This document shows positions 36,540-45,141 of a DNA stretch of 64,000 nucleotides, one piece after another. This stretch comes from Pseudoalteromonas caenipelagi (GTDB lineage: Bacteria; Pseudomonadota; Gammaproteobacteria; Enterobacterales; Alteromonadaceae), in contig NZ_JABBPG010000003.1 of NCBI RefSeq assembly GCF_013140855.1, forward strand, positions 124,001 to 188,000. The letters are read 5' to 3'. The notes below the pieces were generated by a model. It was not told the DNA's origin. It searched no databases and saw nothing but the letters and a program-made list of their open reading frames with translations. Made by a program: the position numbers and the translations under genes. Numbering within the stretch: the first letter of the stretch is position 1; each line of letters begins with the position of its first letter.

Positions 36540-37730
36540 ATGTTCAGTGAACTAAAACCACTCCCTACAGATCCTATTCTTGGCTTAATGGCAGCTTATA
36601 AGCAAGATACTAACCCGAACAAAATTGATTTAGGTGTTGGTGTTTATAAAGACGAGCAGGGGGATACACCTGTATTACGTGCGGTAAAGCAAGCTGAAGC
36701 ATTTCGTTTAGAAAATGAGAAAACTAAGTCTTATATAGGTTTGGCTGGTAATTTAGATTTTTGTCAGAAAATGGAATCATTGCTACTGGGTGAGCACAGT
36801 GCTTTACTAGCAAATCGAGTCCGTACAGCTCAAACACCTGGTGGTACAGGTGCTTTACGTGTTGCTGCTGAATTCATTAAGCGTTGTAATACTAATGCAA
36901 CCGTGTGGGTAACTACACCAACATGGGCGAATCATATTAGTTTATTTGAAGCCGCGGGCCTAAACGTTAAAGAATACCCTTATTATGATTATGAAAATAA
37001 AGGCTTATTATTTGACGAAATGATCAATACTTTGAAGCAAGTACCTAAGGGTGATGTGGTTTTGCTTCACGCATGCTGTCATAACCCTAGTGGTATGGAT
37101 TTAAATGAGCAACAGTGGAAAGTTGTTGCTGAGCTGGCGAAAGAAGTTGGCTTTACACCATTAATTGATATTGCATATCAAGGCTTTGGCAGCAGTTTAG
37201 ATGAAGATGCGAAAGGTCTTCGTATGTTAGCTGATAGCGTTGAAGAAATGCTTATCTGTTCATCATGCTCTAAGAACTTTGGTCTATATCGTGAGCGTGT
37301 TGGTGCTTGTTCACTGATCGCAAAAGACGCTGCGGTTGCTGATGTTTCAAATTCTGTATTATTAAGTGTTGTACGTAGTATCTACTCAATGCCACCAGCA
37401 CACGGTGCGGATATCGTGAGCACAATCCTGAGCAGCGACGAGCTTACACAAATGTGGCATGAAGAGCTTGACGAAATGCGTACTCGTATTAATGGGCTGC
37501 GTACGTTGATTAAAGATAGCTTAGCTGCAAAAGGTGTAGCTCAAGATTTCTCTTTCATTGATCGTCAAAATGGTATGTTCTCGTTCTTAGGTATTAACAA
37601 AGAACAAATCGAACGCTTACAAAAAGACTATGCTATCTATATCGTTGGTTCATCTCGTGTGAATGTAGCTGGTATAAGCCAAGCAAACATTGATTACTTT
37701 GCAGATGCAGTTGCTACAGTGTTAAAATAA
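36540..37730 (+). CDS. Class I aspartate/aromatic aminotransferase
   Basis: 396 residues, the usual length of AspC/TyrB. The PLP lysine lies in CSSCSKNFGLYRERVG, with the asparagine in CCHNPSGMDL and the aspartate in LIDIAYQGFG. The TPGGTGALR and VSSSR-like (VGSSRVNVAG) motifs complete the active site. It transfers amino groups between glutamate and oxaloacetate or aromatic keto acids; substrate preference cannot be read. A terminator follows. Confidence 0.93.
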   Translation: MFSELKPLPTDPILGLMAAYKQDTNPNKIDLGVGVYKDEQGDTPVLRAVKQAEAFRLENEKTKSYIGLAGNLDFCQKMESLLLGEHSALLANRVRTAQTPGGTGALRVAAEFIKRCNTNATVWVTTPTWANHISLFEAAGLNVKEYPYYDYENKGLLFDEMINTLKQVPKGDVVLLHACCHNPSGMDLNEQQWKVVAELAKEVGFTPLIDIAYQGFGSSLDEDAKGLRMLADSVEEMLICSSCSKNFGLYRERVGACSLIAKDAAVADVSNSVLLSVVRSIYSMPPAHGADIVSTILSSDELTQMWHEELDEMRTRINGLRTLIKDSLAAKGVAQDFSFIDRQNGMFSFLGINKEQIERLQKDYAIYIVGSSRVNVAGISQANIDYFADAVATVLK

Positions 37731-37747
37731 GCACTAACCACATAAAA

Positions 37748-37772
37748 AAAGCCGCTTTTTGCGGCTTTTTTT
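37748..37772 (+). terminator. Bidirectional terminator between aminotransferase and yebG
   Basis: AAAGCCGC / GCGGCTTT stem around TTTTT with A-run before and T-run after. Confidence 0.9.
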
Positions 37773-37788
37773 ATGTCAACTTGGAGCA

Positions 37789-38094
37789 CTACGCTTCTTT
37801 TAGCTTGGCTACATTTTCTTGAGTTGCAGGTTTTTCTTTTTTCGAACTGACTTGCTTTGTAGGCGGTTTAGCGCCTTTTAGAACAGCTAAAAATTCATCT
37901 TTTTGTTTTGCAATCTCTAAAGCTAATGATTCAACTTGTTGTTCACTTAGAGGTACATCCACTTTAGTGAGCATTTGTTCAAGAGATTCTGCCATATCTA
38001 ACATTTTGTCGTATGCATCAGCCTCTTTTTTACTGGTAAAGGTCATGCGCTCGACTCCATTTCTTTCAACCACATACTTAACAATAACAGCCAT
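37789..38094 (-). CDS. yebG: YebG family SOS-induced protein
   Basis: 101 residues from the ATG at 38094 (AGGAG eight bases before). The start MAVIVKYVVERNGVE and the block MTFTSKKEADAYDKMLDMAE match E. coli YebG closely; the basic tail differs. YebG is a small protein induced by DNA damage, of unclear molecular role. A LexA box lies 17 to 36 bases upstream. Confidence 0.93.
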   Translation of the reverse strand: MAVIVKYVVERNGVERMTFTSKKEADAYDKMLDMAESLEQMLTKVDVPLSEQQVESLALEIAKQKDEFLAVLKGAKPPTKQVSSKKEKPATQENVAKLKEA

Positions 38095-38110
38095 GATCAC
38101 TCCTGCTAAA

Positions 38111-38130
38111 CACTGTTTTTTTATACAGTA
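38111..38130 (-). promoter_or_regulatory. LexA (SOS) box before yebG
   Basis: Read on the minus strand it is TACTGTATAAAAAAACAGTG: CTGT-N8-ACAG is a perfect core, as in E. coli yebG. Confidence 0.88.
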
Positions 38131-38342
38131 AATGTTTACGTTACATTATGCAAGACATTCTTAATTACAATTATGTGAAATAGAAAAATAGCACAGATTT
38201 ATGACTTAAAAATAACCATGCATTTTCTACGCTTCTTAGCTTGACAAAACTTAGATGCTTTTCTTTATTTAAAGTCCAATGCAATGAAGTGACTACTTAA
38301 TCGCATTGGTAAATTAAGGACAAAACTAGTTAAGGAACTACT

Positions 38343-38651
38343 ATGATGCAAACTATTTTACTTGTTGTAACCCTAATCATTGGTCTAGGTATTAACGCGA
38401 ATGTACTCGCTAAAGAAGTCAAAAAAAGCGAACCGTTCGTTACCGTGGTACAAGACGTTCAAGCAATAGATATTAATTCTGCCAGTCTTGAGCAGCTGGT
38501 TACGCTGCCAGGTGTTGGCGAAAAAAAAGCCCAAGCTATAATCGATTATCGTCAAACACACGGCAGATTTGACAATATGGAGTCATTGCAACTAGTTAAG
38601 GGAATTGGTACGCACATTGCTGCCAAACTTGAAGGGAAAATACGTTTTTAA
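38343..38651 (+). CDS. ComEA-like helix-hairpin-helix exported protein
   Basis: 102 residues with a signal peptide (hydrophobic TILLVVTLIIGLGINANVLA). The mature part is a pair of helix-hairpin-helix motifs: INSASLEQLVTLPGVGEKKA, then LQLVKGIGTHIAAKLEGKI. Such proteins bind DNA in the periplasm in the competence system or have an undefined role in non-competent bacteria. Two ATGs in tandem leave the start uncertain by one codon. Confidence 0.88.
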   Translation: MMQTILLVVTLIIGLGINANVLAKEVKKSEPFVTVVQDVQAIDINSASLEQLVTLPGVGEKKAQAIIDYRQTHGRFDNMESLQLVKGIGTHIAAKLEGKIRF

Positions 38652-38673
38652 ATATAAGGGGCCAATGGCCCCT

Positions 38674-38976
38674 TTAAGTTTGTTCAGACTTGAATTGCTC
38701 TATAGCTTGTTCAAATGTCTGCTTAGCAAATAAAATTTCTATCGGCGTTGTTAGCAATGGGTAGCTAAGTCCGGCGGCCAGCAAAACCGGCAGTAAAGCC
38801 CAACCTTCAAAGTATGCTAAGGCAATGAAAAACGGTGTTAAGACCGCAAGCTTGGCAACACGCAGCATGACCTTTTTTGGAGCCGATAGTGCCTCTAAAG
38901 CAAGCGTTAAGATTTGTTGTCTATCTCGCAATTTGTAGCCATCTAGCGCTTTTACAGAACTTAAACGCAAATTCAT
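38674..38976 (-). CDS. Small membrane-associated protein after dsbB
   Basis: 100 residues with two hydrophobic helices in the middle (LAVLTPFFIALAYFEGWALL and LPVLLAAGLSYPLL). Its ATG overlaps the dsbB stop by four bases, so translation is coupled. I do not recognise a function; it is perhaps of the DUF6170 type. Confidence 0.72.
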   Translation of the reverse strand: MNLRLSSVKALDGYKLRDRQQILTLALEALSAPKKVMLRVAKLAVLTPFFIALAYFEGWALLPVLLAAGLSYPLLTTPIEILFAKQTFEQAIEQFKSEQT

Positions 38977-39488
38977 TTCGATTTAACCAACAGGGTAGAT
39001 GCCAAAACAATAATGAAGCTTAAACTGTAAAAACCAAATATAATTTCCATCCAACCAGGCATACTGAGTCCGATGAAGGACCAATCTATATTGCCACAAT
39101 CACCAGTTGCTGCAAAAAACGCAGGAAACCACTCATGCAATGGCATGAAAGATGGAAAGTTGGGAACAATATCGCATGTGAAAGCAAAAGGATCCGTAGT
39201 CGTCTGCATGTTAATGTGCTCGCGGGCTATCAACCACCCCCATATACTACTGACACCCCAAGCGGCAAAGCCTACACTTTTATATAGCCAATGAGAGGGG
39301 GCTAAAAATCCGATAATGCCTGCGGCCAATAGCCCAAGCATCGCAGTGCGTTGATATATACACATGATGCATGGCTCTAACCCCATTGCGTACTGAAAAT
39401 AAAGTGCCGTTATTTCAAACAGCGCAGCACTTAAAGCAAGTAAAGCCCATGCCTTTTTTGATGATGATAGGGCGTTTAGCCAATTCAT
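38973..39488 (-). CDS. dsbB: Disulphide bond formation protein B
   Basis: 171 residues, four transmembrane helices. The first redox pair is Cys40-Cys43 in EPCIMCIYQR and the second Cys105 and Cys131, equivalent to Cys41/44 and Cys104/130 of E. coli. DsbB reoxidises DsbA and passes electrons to quinone. Confidence 0.95.
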   Translation of the reverse strand: MNWLNALSSSKKAWALLALSAALFEITALYFQYAMGLEPCIMCIYQRTAMLGLLAAGIIGFLAPSHWLYKSVGFAAWGVSSIWGWLIAREHINMQTTTDPFAFTCDIVPNFPSFMPLHEWFPAFFAATGDCGNIDWSFIGLSMPGWMEIIFGFYSLSFIIVLASTLLVKSK

Positions 39489-39701
39489 ATCAACTCCTAG
39501 ATGTTATTTTGTCACTATTATGAGCCATAAATTATTTTAACTGCAACTAATCTTCCTTAGATAGCGGGTTTGATCGTACAAACATCACTTGAGGATCTCA
39601 TAAAGCACTCAATATGAGACTTTCCCTGTCCAAGCTCCTTAATCTTGAGACATCTCCAAAGGAGAGCGAGATCCGCTAATGCGCACTGACCATAATTATT
39701 G

Positions 39702-40577
39702 CTAATCTTTGCAGGTATCTACGAACCAGTTTACAAACGACTCTATGTCCTCATGAGCGTGGCTTCCCAACCTATAGTGAATCGCATAATGTCCCCACGG
39801 CAATACATAGCTAAGCTCTTTAAAAGCAAGCAACTTTCCGCTTTCCACTAGTTGATGAACGATAAAGTCCGTACTGAGAGCAATGTATTTTCCGCCAAGC
39901 GCGACTTTTGCTGCTAATAATGTGTGGCTTACCTCCATACTTATGGTCAGACTATTTGAATCAACTTGGTTATTTTGAGCCCATAATTCCCAGTCCTTCC
40001 CCATTTCTGAGCTGACTAAAGGAAGGTTTAAGATATCTTCAATCGTTAATGTAGATTTATCATCAATGAGTTCAGCAGAGCAAACAGGAAACCACCGCTC
40101 GTCTCTGGTTTTTCGAGTAATAAAATTAGGTGGTACGGGCCAGGTTCCGACAATAATATCAAAGTCTGATGGCTCAAAAGTTTCACCATGAGAGGCCATT
40201 GATAAAGAGACCTCTATATCGGGATAGCTTTCGTTGAACCCGGATATTTTTGGGGCAAGCCATTCAACGGCAATTGAGCTTTGAGCCATCACTTTTAATT
40301 TGTAGGGGCTTTTATTCAATAAATGGTCGGTAATGCTGTGCATTCGCTTAAAGCAGTCTTTTATGACAGTAAAATAGGTGTGGCCATCTAGGGTTAACCT
40401 CACATGACTGCTGTTTCTTTCTAAGAGCTTCTTACCTAAAAATTGTTCGAGAGACTTTACTTGATGACTAATCGCACTTTGGCTAACACAAAGCTCAGCA
40501 GCAGCTCTGCTGAAGCTCATGTTTCTAGCTGCAGCCTCGAATGCCTGCATTGATTTTAGAGGGGGCAACCTGTTCAT
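39702..40577 (-). CDS. LysR-family transcriptional regulator (GcvA-like)
   Basis: 291 residues. The N-terminal winged HTH (LPPLKSMQAFEAAARNMSFS and AAAELCVSQSAISHQVKSLE) is of the GcvA/AmpR type. The substrate-binding domain follows. It is divergent from the S41 peptidase gene at 40719, with about 140 bases between, and may regulate it. Confidence 0.9.
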   Translation of the reverse strand: MNRLPPLKSMQAFEAAARNMSFSRAAAELCVSQSAISHQVKSLEQFLGKKLLERNSSHVRLTLDGHTYFTVIKDCFKRMHSITDHLLNKSPYKLKVMAQSSIAVEWLAPKISGFNESYPDIEVSLSMASHGETFEPSDFDIIVGTWPVPPNFITRKTRDERWFPVCSAELIDDKSTLTIEDILNLPLVSSEMGKDWELWAQNNQVDSNSLTISMEVSHTLLAAKVALGGKYIALSTDFIVHQLVESGKLLAFKELSYVLPWGHYAIHYRLGSHAHEDIESFVNWFVDTCKD

Positions 40578-40718
40578 AACACTCTTTATTAGTTTTATTC
40601 ATCAATGCATGGATTGTTATCATTTTATCTCATGCTGTAAAGCCATTATATTTAGTCGTACCTACTTTTGCGATGACGAATCACTGCAAGACAATTTAAT
40701 ACGTTGGACAATATAATC

Positions 40719-42113
40719 ATGATTAGACTTCTACTTTTTGTTCTTTTATACGTTCCCCTGTTGGCTGAAGGCGCGAAATTACTAAATGAGCCAGCAAGCA
40801 ACCTTCAACCGCCACATGGAGGAACGTTTTCTGTGCAACAAATACAGGCCGATCTGACTCAAATCCCAGAGTTGATCAACGCCATACATCCTGACTCGAG
40901 CCACTCAATTGCTCCGCTGGTACTTAGACAAAGAATTGATGAGTTAAGTAAAGGTGTTAAAAGCCCCATGACTGAACTTGAGGCTTGGCGACATCTTTCA
41001 CAGTTAAACCCTTACTTTCAAGATGCTCATTTCGTCATTACTTACCCAAACATTAAGCAACGTATTAAACAACACTTAAAAAATGGCGGTAAGCTTTTCC
41101 CGCTAAAGGTCTATCTTGATGACAAGCAGCGACTTCGTGTTCAACAAACCTATACACAAAATAGGGCGGTTAAAGCCAATGATGAAATAATATCTATAAA
41201 TGGAGTTAGCAGTATAGAGGTTGTTAATTCAATACTTAGCCGTATGCATGGAGATACAGAGCGCTTTAGGAAGAGCTTAGCCTCAAAACGCTTTTCTCAG
41301 ATGTTTTGGCTGTTGTACGGAGACAGCGGTTCCTACGCTATCGAGATCTTACACAATAACAAGGTCCTAAACTATTCGTTACAAGGCACTTCGACTTATG
41401 CAACTGATGTCGAGCTAGTTAAACTGGTCGACAGAAAAATATTAAAGGGCAATATTGGCTATCTAAAAGTTGATAGATTCATTTTTGTGCCTGAACAGGA
41501 AAAGGCGTTTTTTGATTTTATCTCCGAGACTTGGAGCTGGTTTAAACACAAGCATGTAAAAGATGTCATTATTGATGTGCGAGAGAATCAAGGCGGTACC
41601 GATCACTACTGGCAACTTGGTATCGCGCCATACATCGCCCAGGAGTCATTTCCGTTTCTCTCTCATTTTAAAATTAGACTAACCGAACGTAACTTAAAGC
41701 TAGGACCTGTACAAGGCGAGCAAAATTCAGTTTTGGAAGGCCCTTATAACCAGCGGGTGCCGGTAGATAAACATCGTGGCTTAAAAATTGATGGTAATGC
41801 ATATCTAATGATAGGCCCCCGCAGTTACTCTAGTACTCTATTATTTTTAACCGCAATTCAGGATGCTAAACAGGGGATCATTGTCGGTGAGTCAAACGGG
41901 GCAAGATCATGTACAACGGGTAGAGTTGAGAGTAGAACACTAACTGAAACGGGTTTGCTCCTTACTGTTCCAAGCTTAATTTTTACAAGACCTTCTGGCT
42001 CAGAACTCTGCTCACGCCCTATTGTTCCAGATCTCAGAATTGAATATGACGATAGCCAACCAGAAGCCCAATTAAATCAATTGGTCGATTATATTTTGCA
42101 GCATACTGATTAG
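40719..42113 (+). CDS. S41-family (tail-specific-like) peptidase, exported
   Basis: 464 residues from the ATG at 40719, with a signal peptide of LLLFVLLYVPLLAEG. A central PDZ-like part (VKANDEIISINGVSS) precedes the S41 core: DVIIDVRENQGG, then MIGPRSYSSTLLFLTAIQDA, in which the serine is the nucleophile, and IVGESNGARSCTTG. The end is a typical substrate-binding strand region. No clear ribosome-binding site is seen, so the start is less certain. It lies divergent from a LysR regulator. Confidence 0.82.
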   Translation: MIRLLLFVLLYVPLLAEGAKLLNEPASNLQPPHGGTFSVQQIQADLTQIPELINAIHPDSSHSIAPLVLRQRIDELSKGVKSPMTELEAWRHLSQLNPYFQDAHFVITYPNIKQRIKQHLKNGGKLFPLKVYLDDKQRLRVQQTYTQNRAVKANDEIISINGVSSIEVVNSILSRMHGDTERFRKSLASKRFSQMFWLLYGDSGSYAIEILHNNKVLNYSLQGTSTYATDVELVKLVDRKILKGNIGYLKVDRFIFVPEQEKAFFDFISETWSWFKHKHVKDVIIDVRENQGGTDHYWQLGIAPYIAQESFPFLSHFKIRLTERNLKLGPVQGEQNSVLEGPYNQRVPVDKHRGLKIDGNAYLMIGPRSYSSTLLFLTAIQDAKQGIIVGESNGARSCTTGRVESRTLTETGLLLTVPSLIFTRPSGSELCSRPIVPDLRIEYDDSQPEAQLNQLVDYILQHTD

Positions 42114-42305
42114 CTCCCCACTCTTTTTGGCTAACACGCCTCTGCAATTTAATTAGAGTTGGGGAAAACTGACCTGTATTTGGATTGTTTGCAGCAGTAA
42201 AAGCTGCAAGCAAGCCTTACATTGTGAAGGCGTCATGTCATATTTTTACGTTTACACGGCATATCTAATCACACTAAATACTGCCGTTCAGCCTAGAGGA
42301 TCGAA

Positions 42306-42719
42306 ATGAAAATATCACCAACCGATAGCTGCTTTAACAAACACTTTATGGTGTCAATGGCGTTGTTTTTACTAATCATTGCCTTACAAACGCTGGCATT
42401 TGAATTTTTGCAAATGCCAGTATGGCTTCAGATCTTAGTTGCTTTGGCACCAGTCTTTCCCTTGGCTTGGAGCTTTAAGATCTATTTGGCCAAGTTTAGA
42501 GCAATGGATGAATACTTAAAAGCACGGACCGGAGAAGCTTTTTTATGGGTGCTCGGGGCGCTATGCTTTGCAACATTTGCTTTTGGCATGTTATCGATAA
42601 AGTTTGATATGCCGGAATTTAACCTAGCGCTTATTCTGCCCCTTGTTTTCGGTGGGCACGGTTTGGTTCTGGAAGCATTAATTTGTAAAGACAATAAAAA
42701 TAGAATCAAAGCACGCTGA
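42306..42719 (+). CDS. Four-helix membrane protein of unknown function
   Basis: 137 residues with an AGGA site before the ATG. Four transmembrane helices are visible: MVSMALFLLIIALQTLAF, WLQILVALAPVFPLAWSF, FLWVLGALCFATFAFGML and LALILPLVFGGHGLVLEALI. No family motif is recognised. It stands alone between the S41 peptidase and fadR. Confidence 0.75.
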   Translation: MKISPTDSCFNKHFMVSMALFLLIIALQTLAFEFLQMPVWLQILVALAPVFPLAWSFKIYLAKFRAMDEYLKARTGEAFLWVLGALCFATFAFGMLSIKFDMPEFNLALILPLVFGGHGLVLEALICKDNKNRIKAR

Positions 42720-42891
42720 GTGAAGTCGTTATTTGATGTTTCGTAATGTTCTGAAATAGATGATGATTGCTAAATCGCCTTGCTAAACCATCAAAACCGC
42801 GCTCGTATCTCACACAGTGTCACAATCTCACCTTTGCTGTGTATGAGCAGGTTTACCTAATCGTCTTCTTTGCTTGTTAGTTGAAAATCAT

Positions 42892-42904
42892 CTGGTACAA
42901 TCAG
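42892..42904 (+). promoter_or_regulatory. Weak FadR-like site before fadR
   Basis: CTGGTACAATCAG matches nine of twelve defined positions of the FadR consensus and overlaps a possible -10 element TACAAT (42896) with TTGTTA at 42874 as -35. It may show autoregulation, but the match is modest. Confidence 0.25.
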
Positions 42905-42950
42905 TGGATTGCAGAAAATGCGTTCACATATTTTAACAAAGTGGTGCTAA

Positions 42951-43664
42951 ATGAGAATTTTCAAAGCCAAAAGCCCAGCGGGATTTGCTGAGGAGTATAT
43001 TGTTGAATCTATATGGAATGGAGAATTTCCACCAGGTTCTATTTTACCCGCAGAGCGCGAGCTATCAGAGCTAATTGGCGTAACAAGAACTACTTTGCGT
43101 GAAGTACTACAGCGCCTAGCTCGTGATGGGTGGTTGACGATTCAACATGGTAAGCCAACCCGAGTAAACAATTTCTGGGAAACATCAGGGTTAAACATCC
43201 TTGAAACATTGGCACGTCTAGATGAAGACAAAATGCCTGAGCTAACAGATCAGCTGTTGTCGGCGCGAACTAATATCAGTGCAATTTACACGCGTGCTGC
43301 GATTAAGTTTAATCCAGACTCAGTTATTGAAATTTTATCAAAAAGTGACGAGTTAGAAGATACCGCGGAAGCATTTGCTGAGTATGACTACAGGGTACAT
43401 CATCAACTCGCTATTGCAGGTAACAACCGCATTTATGTTTTAGTACTGAATGGTTTTAAAGGTTTGTACTCTAAAATTGGCGGTCACTACTTTTCAGATG
43501 CTCGTACGAGAGAGCTCGCTCGACAGTTTTATAGAGACTTAACTGCGTTAGCACAAGAAAACAACCATGATGGTGCGATTTCATTGCTGCGTAAATATGG
43601 TCATAAAACAGGTGAGATTTGGCAGCAGCTCCGAGGCCAAATGCCCGACAATATAATGGACTAA
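42951..43664 (+). CDS. fadR: Fatty acid metabolism regulator FadR
   Basis: 237 residues. The winged-helix GntR domain is nearly identical to that of E. coli FadR ([76 protein letters not shown]), followed by the acyl-CoA-binding helical domain. FadR represses beta-oxidation genes such as fadE and activates unsaturated fatty-acid synthesis; long-chain acyl-CoA releases it. A candidate FadR site lies before fadE at 24857 in this window. A terminator follows. Confidence 0.96.
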   Translation: MRIFKAKSPAGFAEEYIVESIWNGEFPPGSILPAERELSELIGVTRTTLREVLQRLARDGWLTIQHGKPTRVNNFWETSGLNILETLARLDEDKMPELTDQLLSARTNISAIYTRAAIKFNPDSVIEILSKSDELEDTAEAFAEYDYRVHHQLAIAGNNRIYVLVLNGFKGLYSKIGGHYFSDARTRELARQFYRDLTALAQENNHDGAISLLRKYGHKTGEIWQQLRGQMPDNIMD

Positions 43665-43679
43665 CAAATTCATTCATAG

Positions 43680-43703
43680 CGCCTCGTTCAACGAGGCGTT
43701 TTT
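43680..43703 (+). terminator. Terminator of fadR
   Basis: CGCCTCG / CGAGGCG stem around TTCAA, followed by a T-run. Confidence 0.88.
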
Positions 43704-43909
43704 ATTTACGTGCCAACTAAGCATCATCAAAAAAATAGATTATAGTTATCGCTTTATTCGATTGTTATTTTTAATTGAGGCAGCATAAACTGATGCCACA
43801 TTTTTTGAGGTTGTTTTTTTATAATTTGCCTCAATATACACAACATCGTTTTAGTGCATGGATATGTGCTAAAAAATTGGACAAAAAACCTAACTATTTG
43901 GAGAAAACA

Positions 43910-44515
43910 ATGGGTGTATTAGTTGGCCGTCAGGCACCAGACTTTACAGCAGCAGCAGTACTAGGTAATGGCGAAATCGTAGATAGCTACAATCTACATG
44001 AAAACATCAAAGGTAAAAAAGCGGTTATCTTCTTTTATCCACTAGACTTCACGTTTGTTTGTCCTTCAGAGTTGATCGCTTTCGATAAGCGTTTTGAAGA
44101 ATTCCAAAAGCGTGGTGTTGAAGTAATTGGTGTTTCTATCGACTCACAATTCTCACACAATGCATGGCGTAACACGCCAGTAAACGAAGGCGGTATTGGC
44201 CCAGTTAAGTACGCATTAGTTGCTGACGTTAAGCATGAAATCTGTCAAGCGTATGATGTTGAGCATCCAGAAGCTGGCGTTGCATTTCGTGGTTCTTTCT
44301 TAATTGACGAAGAAGGTAACGTGCGCCACCAAGTAGTTAACGATCTTCCTTTAGGTCGTAACATCGACGAAATGTTGCGTATGGTTGATGCATTAGCATT
44401 CCACTCTGAGCACGGTGAAGTTTGTCCAGCAGGTTGGACTGAAGGTAAAGCAGGTATGGACGCAAGCCCTGAGGGTGTTGCTAAGTTCCTATCTGAAAAC
44501 GAAGGTGCGTTGTAA
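43910..44515 (+). CDS. 2-Cys peroxiredoxin (AhpC/TSA family)
   Basis: 201 residues from the ATG at 43910, which has a GGAG site six bases before; the longer frame from 43775 is an artefact. The peroxidatic Cys51 lies in FTFVCPSEL and the resolving Cys172 in HGEVCPAGW. The GGIG element matches the hyperoxidation-sensitive loop, but the C-terminal YF motif of sensitive eukaryotic forms is lacking. It reduces hydrogen peroxide and alkyl hydroperoxides with thioredoxin or a partner reductase. Confidence 0.94.
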   Translation: MGVLVGRQAPDFTAAAVLGNGEIVDSYNLHENIKGKKAVIFFYPLDFTFVCPSELIAFDKRFEEFQKRGVEVIGVSIDSQFSHNAWRNTPVNEGGIGPVKYALVADVKHEICQAYDVEHPEAGVAFRGSFLIDEEGNVRHQVVNDLPLGRNIDEMLRMVDALAFHSEHGEVCPAGWTEGKAGMDASPEGVAKFLSENEGAL

Positions 44516-44532
44516 TTCGCATTGAGTTTTTG

Positions 44533-44558
44533 AAAACCCGCCGCTAGGCGGGTTTTTA
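44533..44558 (+). terminator. Terminator of the peroxiredoxin gene
   Basis: AAAACCCGCC / GGCGGGTTTT stem around GCTA with a following T-run. Confidence 0.9.
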
Positions 44559-44598
44559 TTTGCCTGCGCACTTTAGTTCGTTTAATAGCAACCATTTA

Positions 44599-44715
44599 TT
44601 ACCCCATACTCAACCGTTGTCCTAGCACTCGCAGTATTTCAATGCTTGCATACGCAATAAACGTGCTGATCACAGGTAGCGCTAGCAAGCTCACTAGCAT
44701 TAACTCATTCGCCAT
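44599..44715 (-). CDS. Small overlapping membrane protein (38 residues)
   Basis: The ATG at 44715 overlaps the last codons of the 87-residue gene in another frame and has GAGG nine bases upstream, so translation may be coupled. The product, LMLVSLLALPVISTFIAYAS and EILRVLGQRLSMG, is one hydrophobic helix with a basic tail. It would be a single-pass membrane peptide. No family is recognised. Confidence 0.45.
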   Translation of the reverse strand: MANELMLVSLLALPVISTFIAYASIEILRVLGQRLSMG

Positions 44716-44968
44716 GGTTCGCTACCTCGTTGGGTGTTTGCTCTTTGGTTACAGTTGCTTGTTCACTGCTAAAGTCCGTAGAAATTTTCATCGACTCAAG
44801 GGTCGTTGTTGTAATCTCGTCGATACTACTACTGATGCTGTTAGCGATGGCGTTACTAATAATATTAGATAACTCGCTGGTAATATCGGTGGTTAATTCA
44901 TTTGCTTGAGTTGAAACGCTTGCGCCGCATAGTAGTGCGATAGCTGTTAGTTTTGTGAAAGTTTTCAT
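44705..44968 (-). CDS. Small exported protein of unknown function
   Basis: 87 residues, with a GGAG site before the ATG. A signal peptide (TKLTAIALLCGASVSTQA) is followed by a Ser/Thr/Ile-rich helical segment, SNIISNAIANSISSSIDEI, with no aromatic residues. The small gene at 44599 overlaps its 3' end. Together they resemble a secreted/membrane pair, but the role is unknown. Confidence 0.65.
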   Translation of the reverse strand: MKTFTKLTAIALLCGASVSTQANELTTDITSELSNIISNAIANSISSSIDEITTTTLESMKISTDFSSEQATVTKEQTPNEVANHGE

Positions 44969-45141
44969 AATATTGCTCCAGTTTAATAAGTTAGTCGCAA
45001 TAGGTATTACAAAGGTTGTGCCATATTATGAAAATTTTTTATCTTATTGATATATTTAGACTTTAATTTTTTGCAGATGTGGTCCGAATTACAGGTTTGT
45101 AAAACTGACCACTTGATTTGGTTAGAAATACGATAATTTAG

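Noticed and set aside
44642..44872. 76-codon plus-strand frame opposite the 87-residue gene
   Set aside because: No ribosome-binding site and the opposite strand has signal peptide and start signals.
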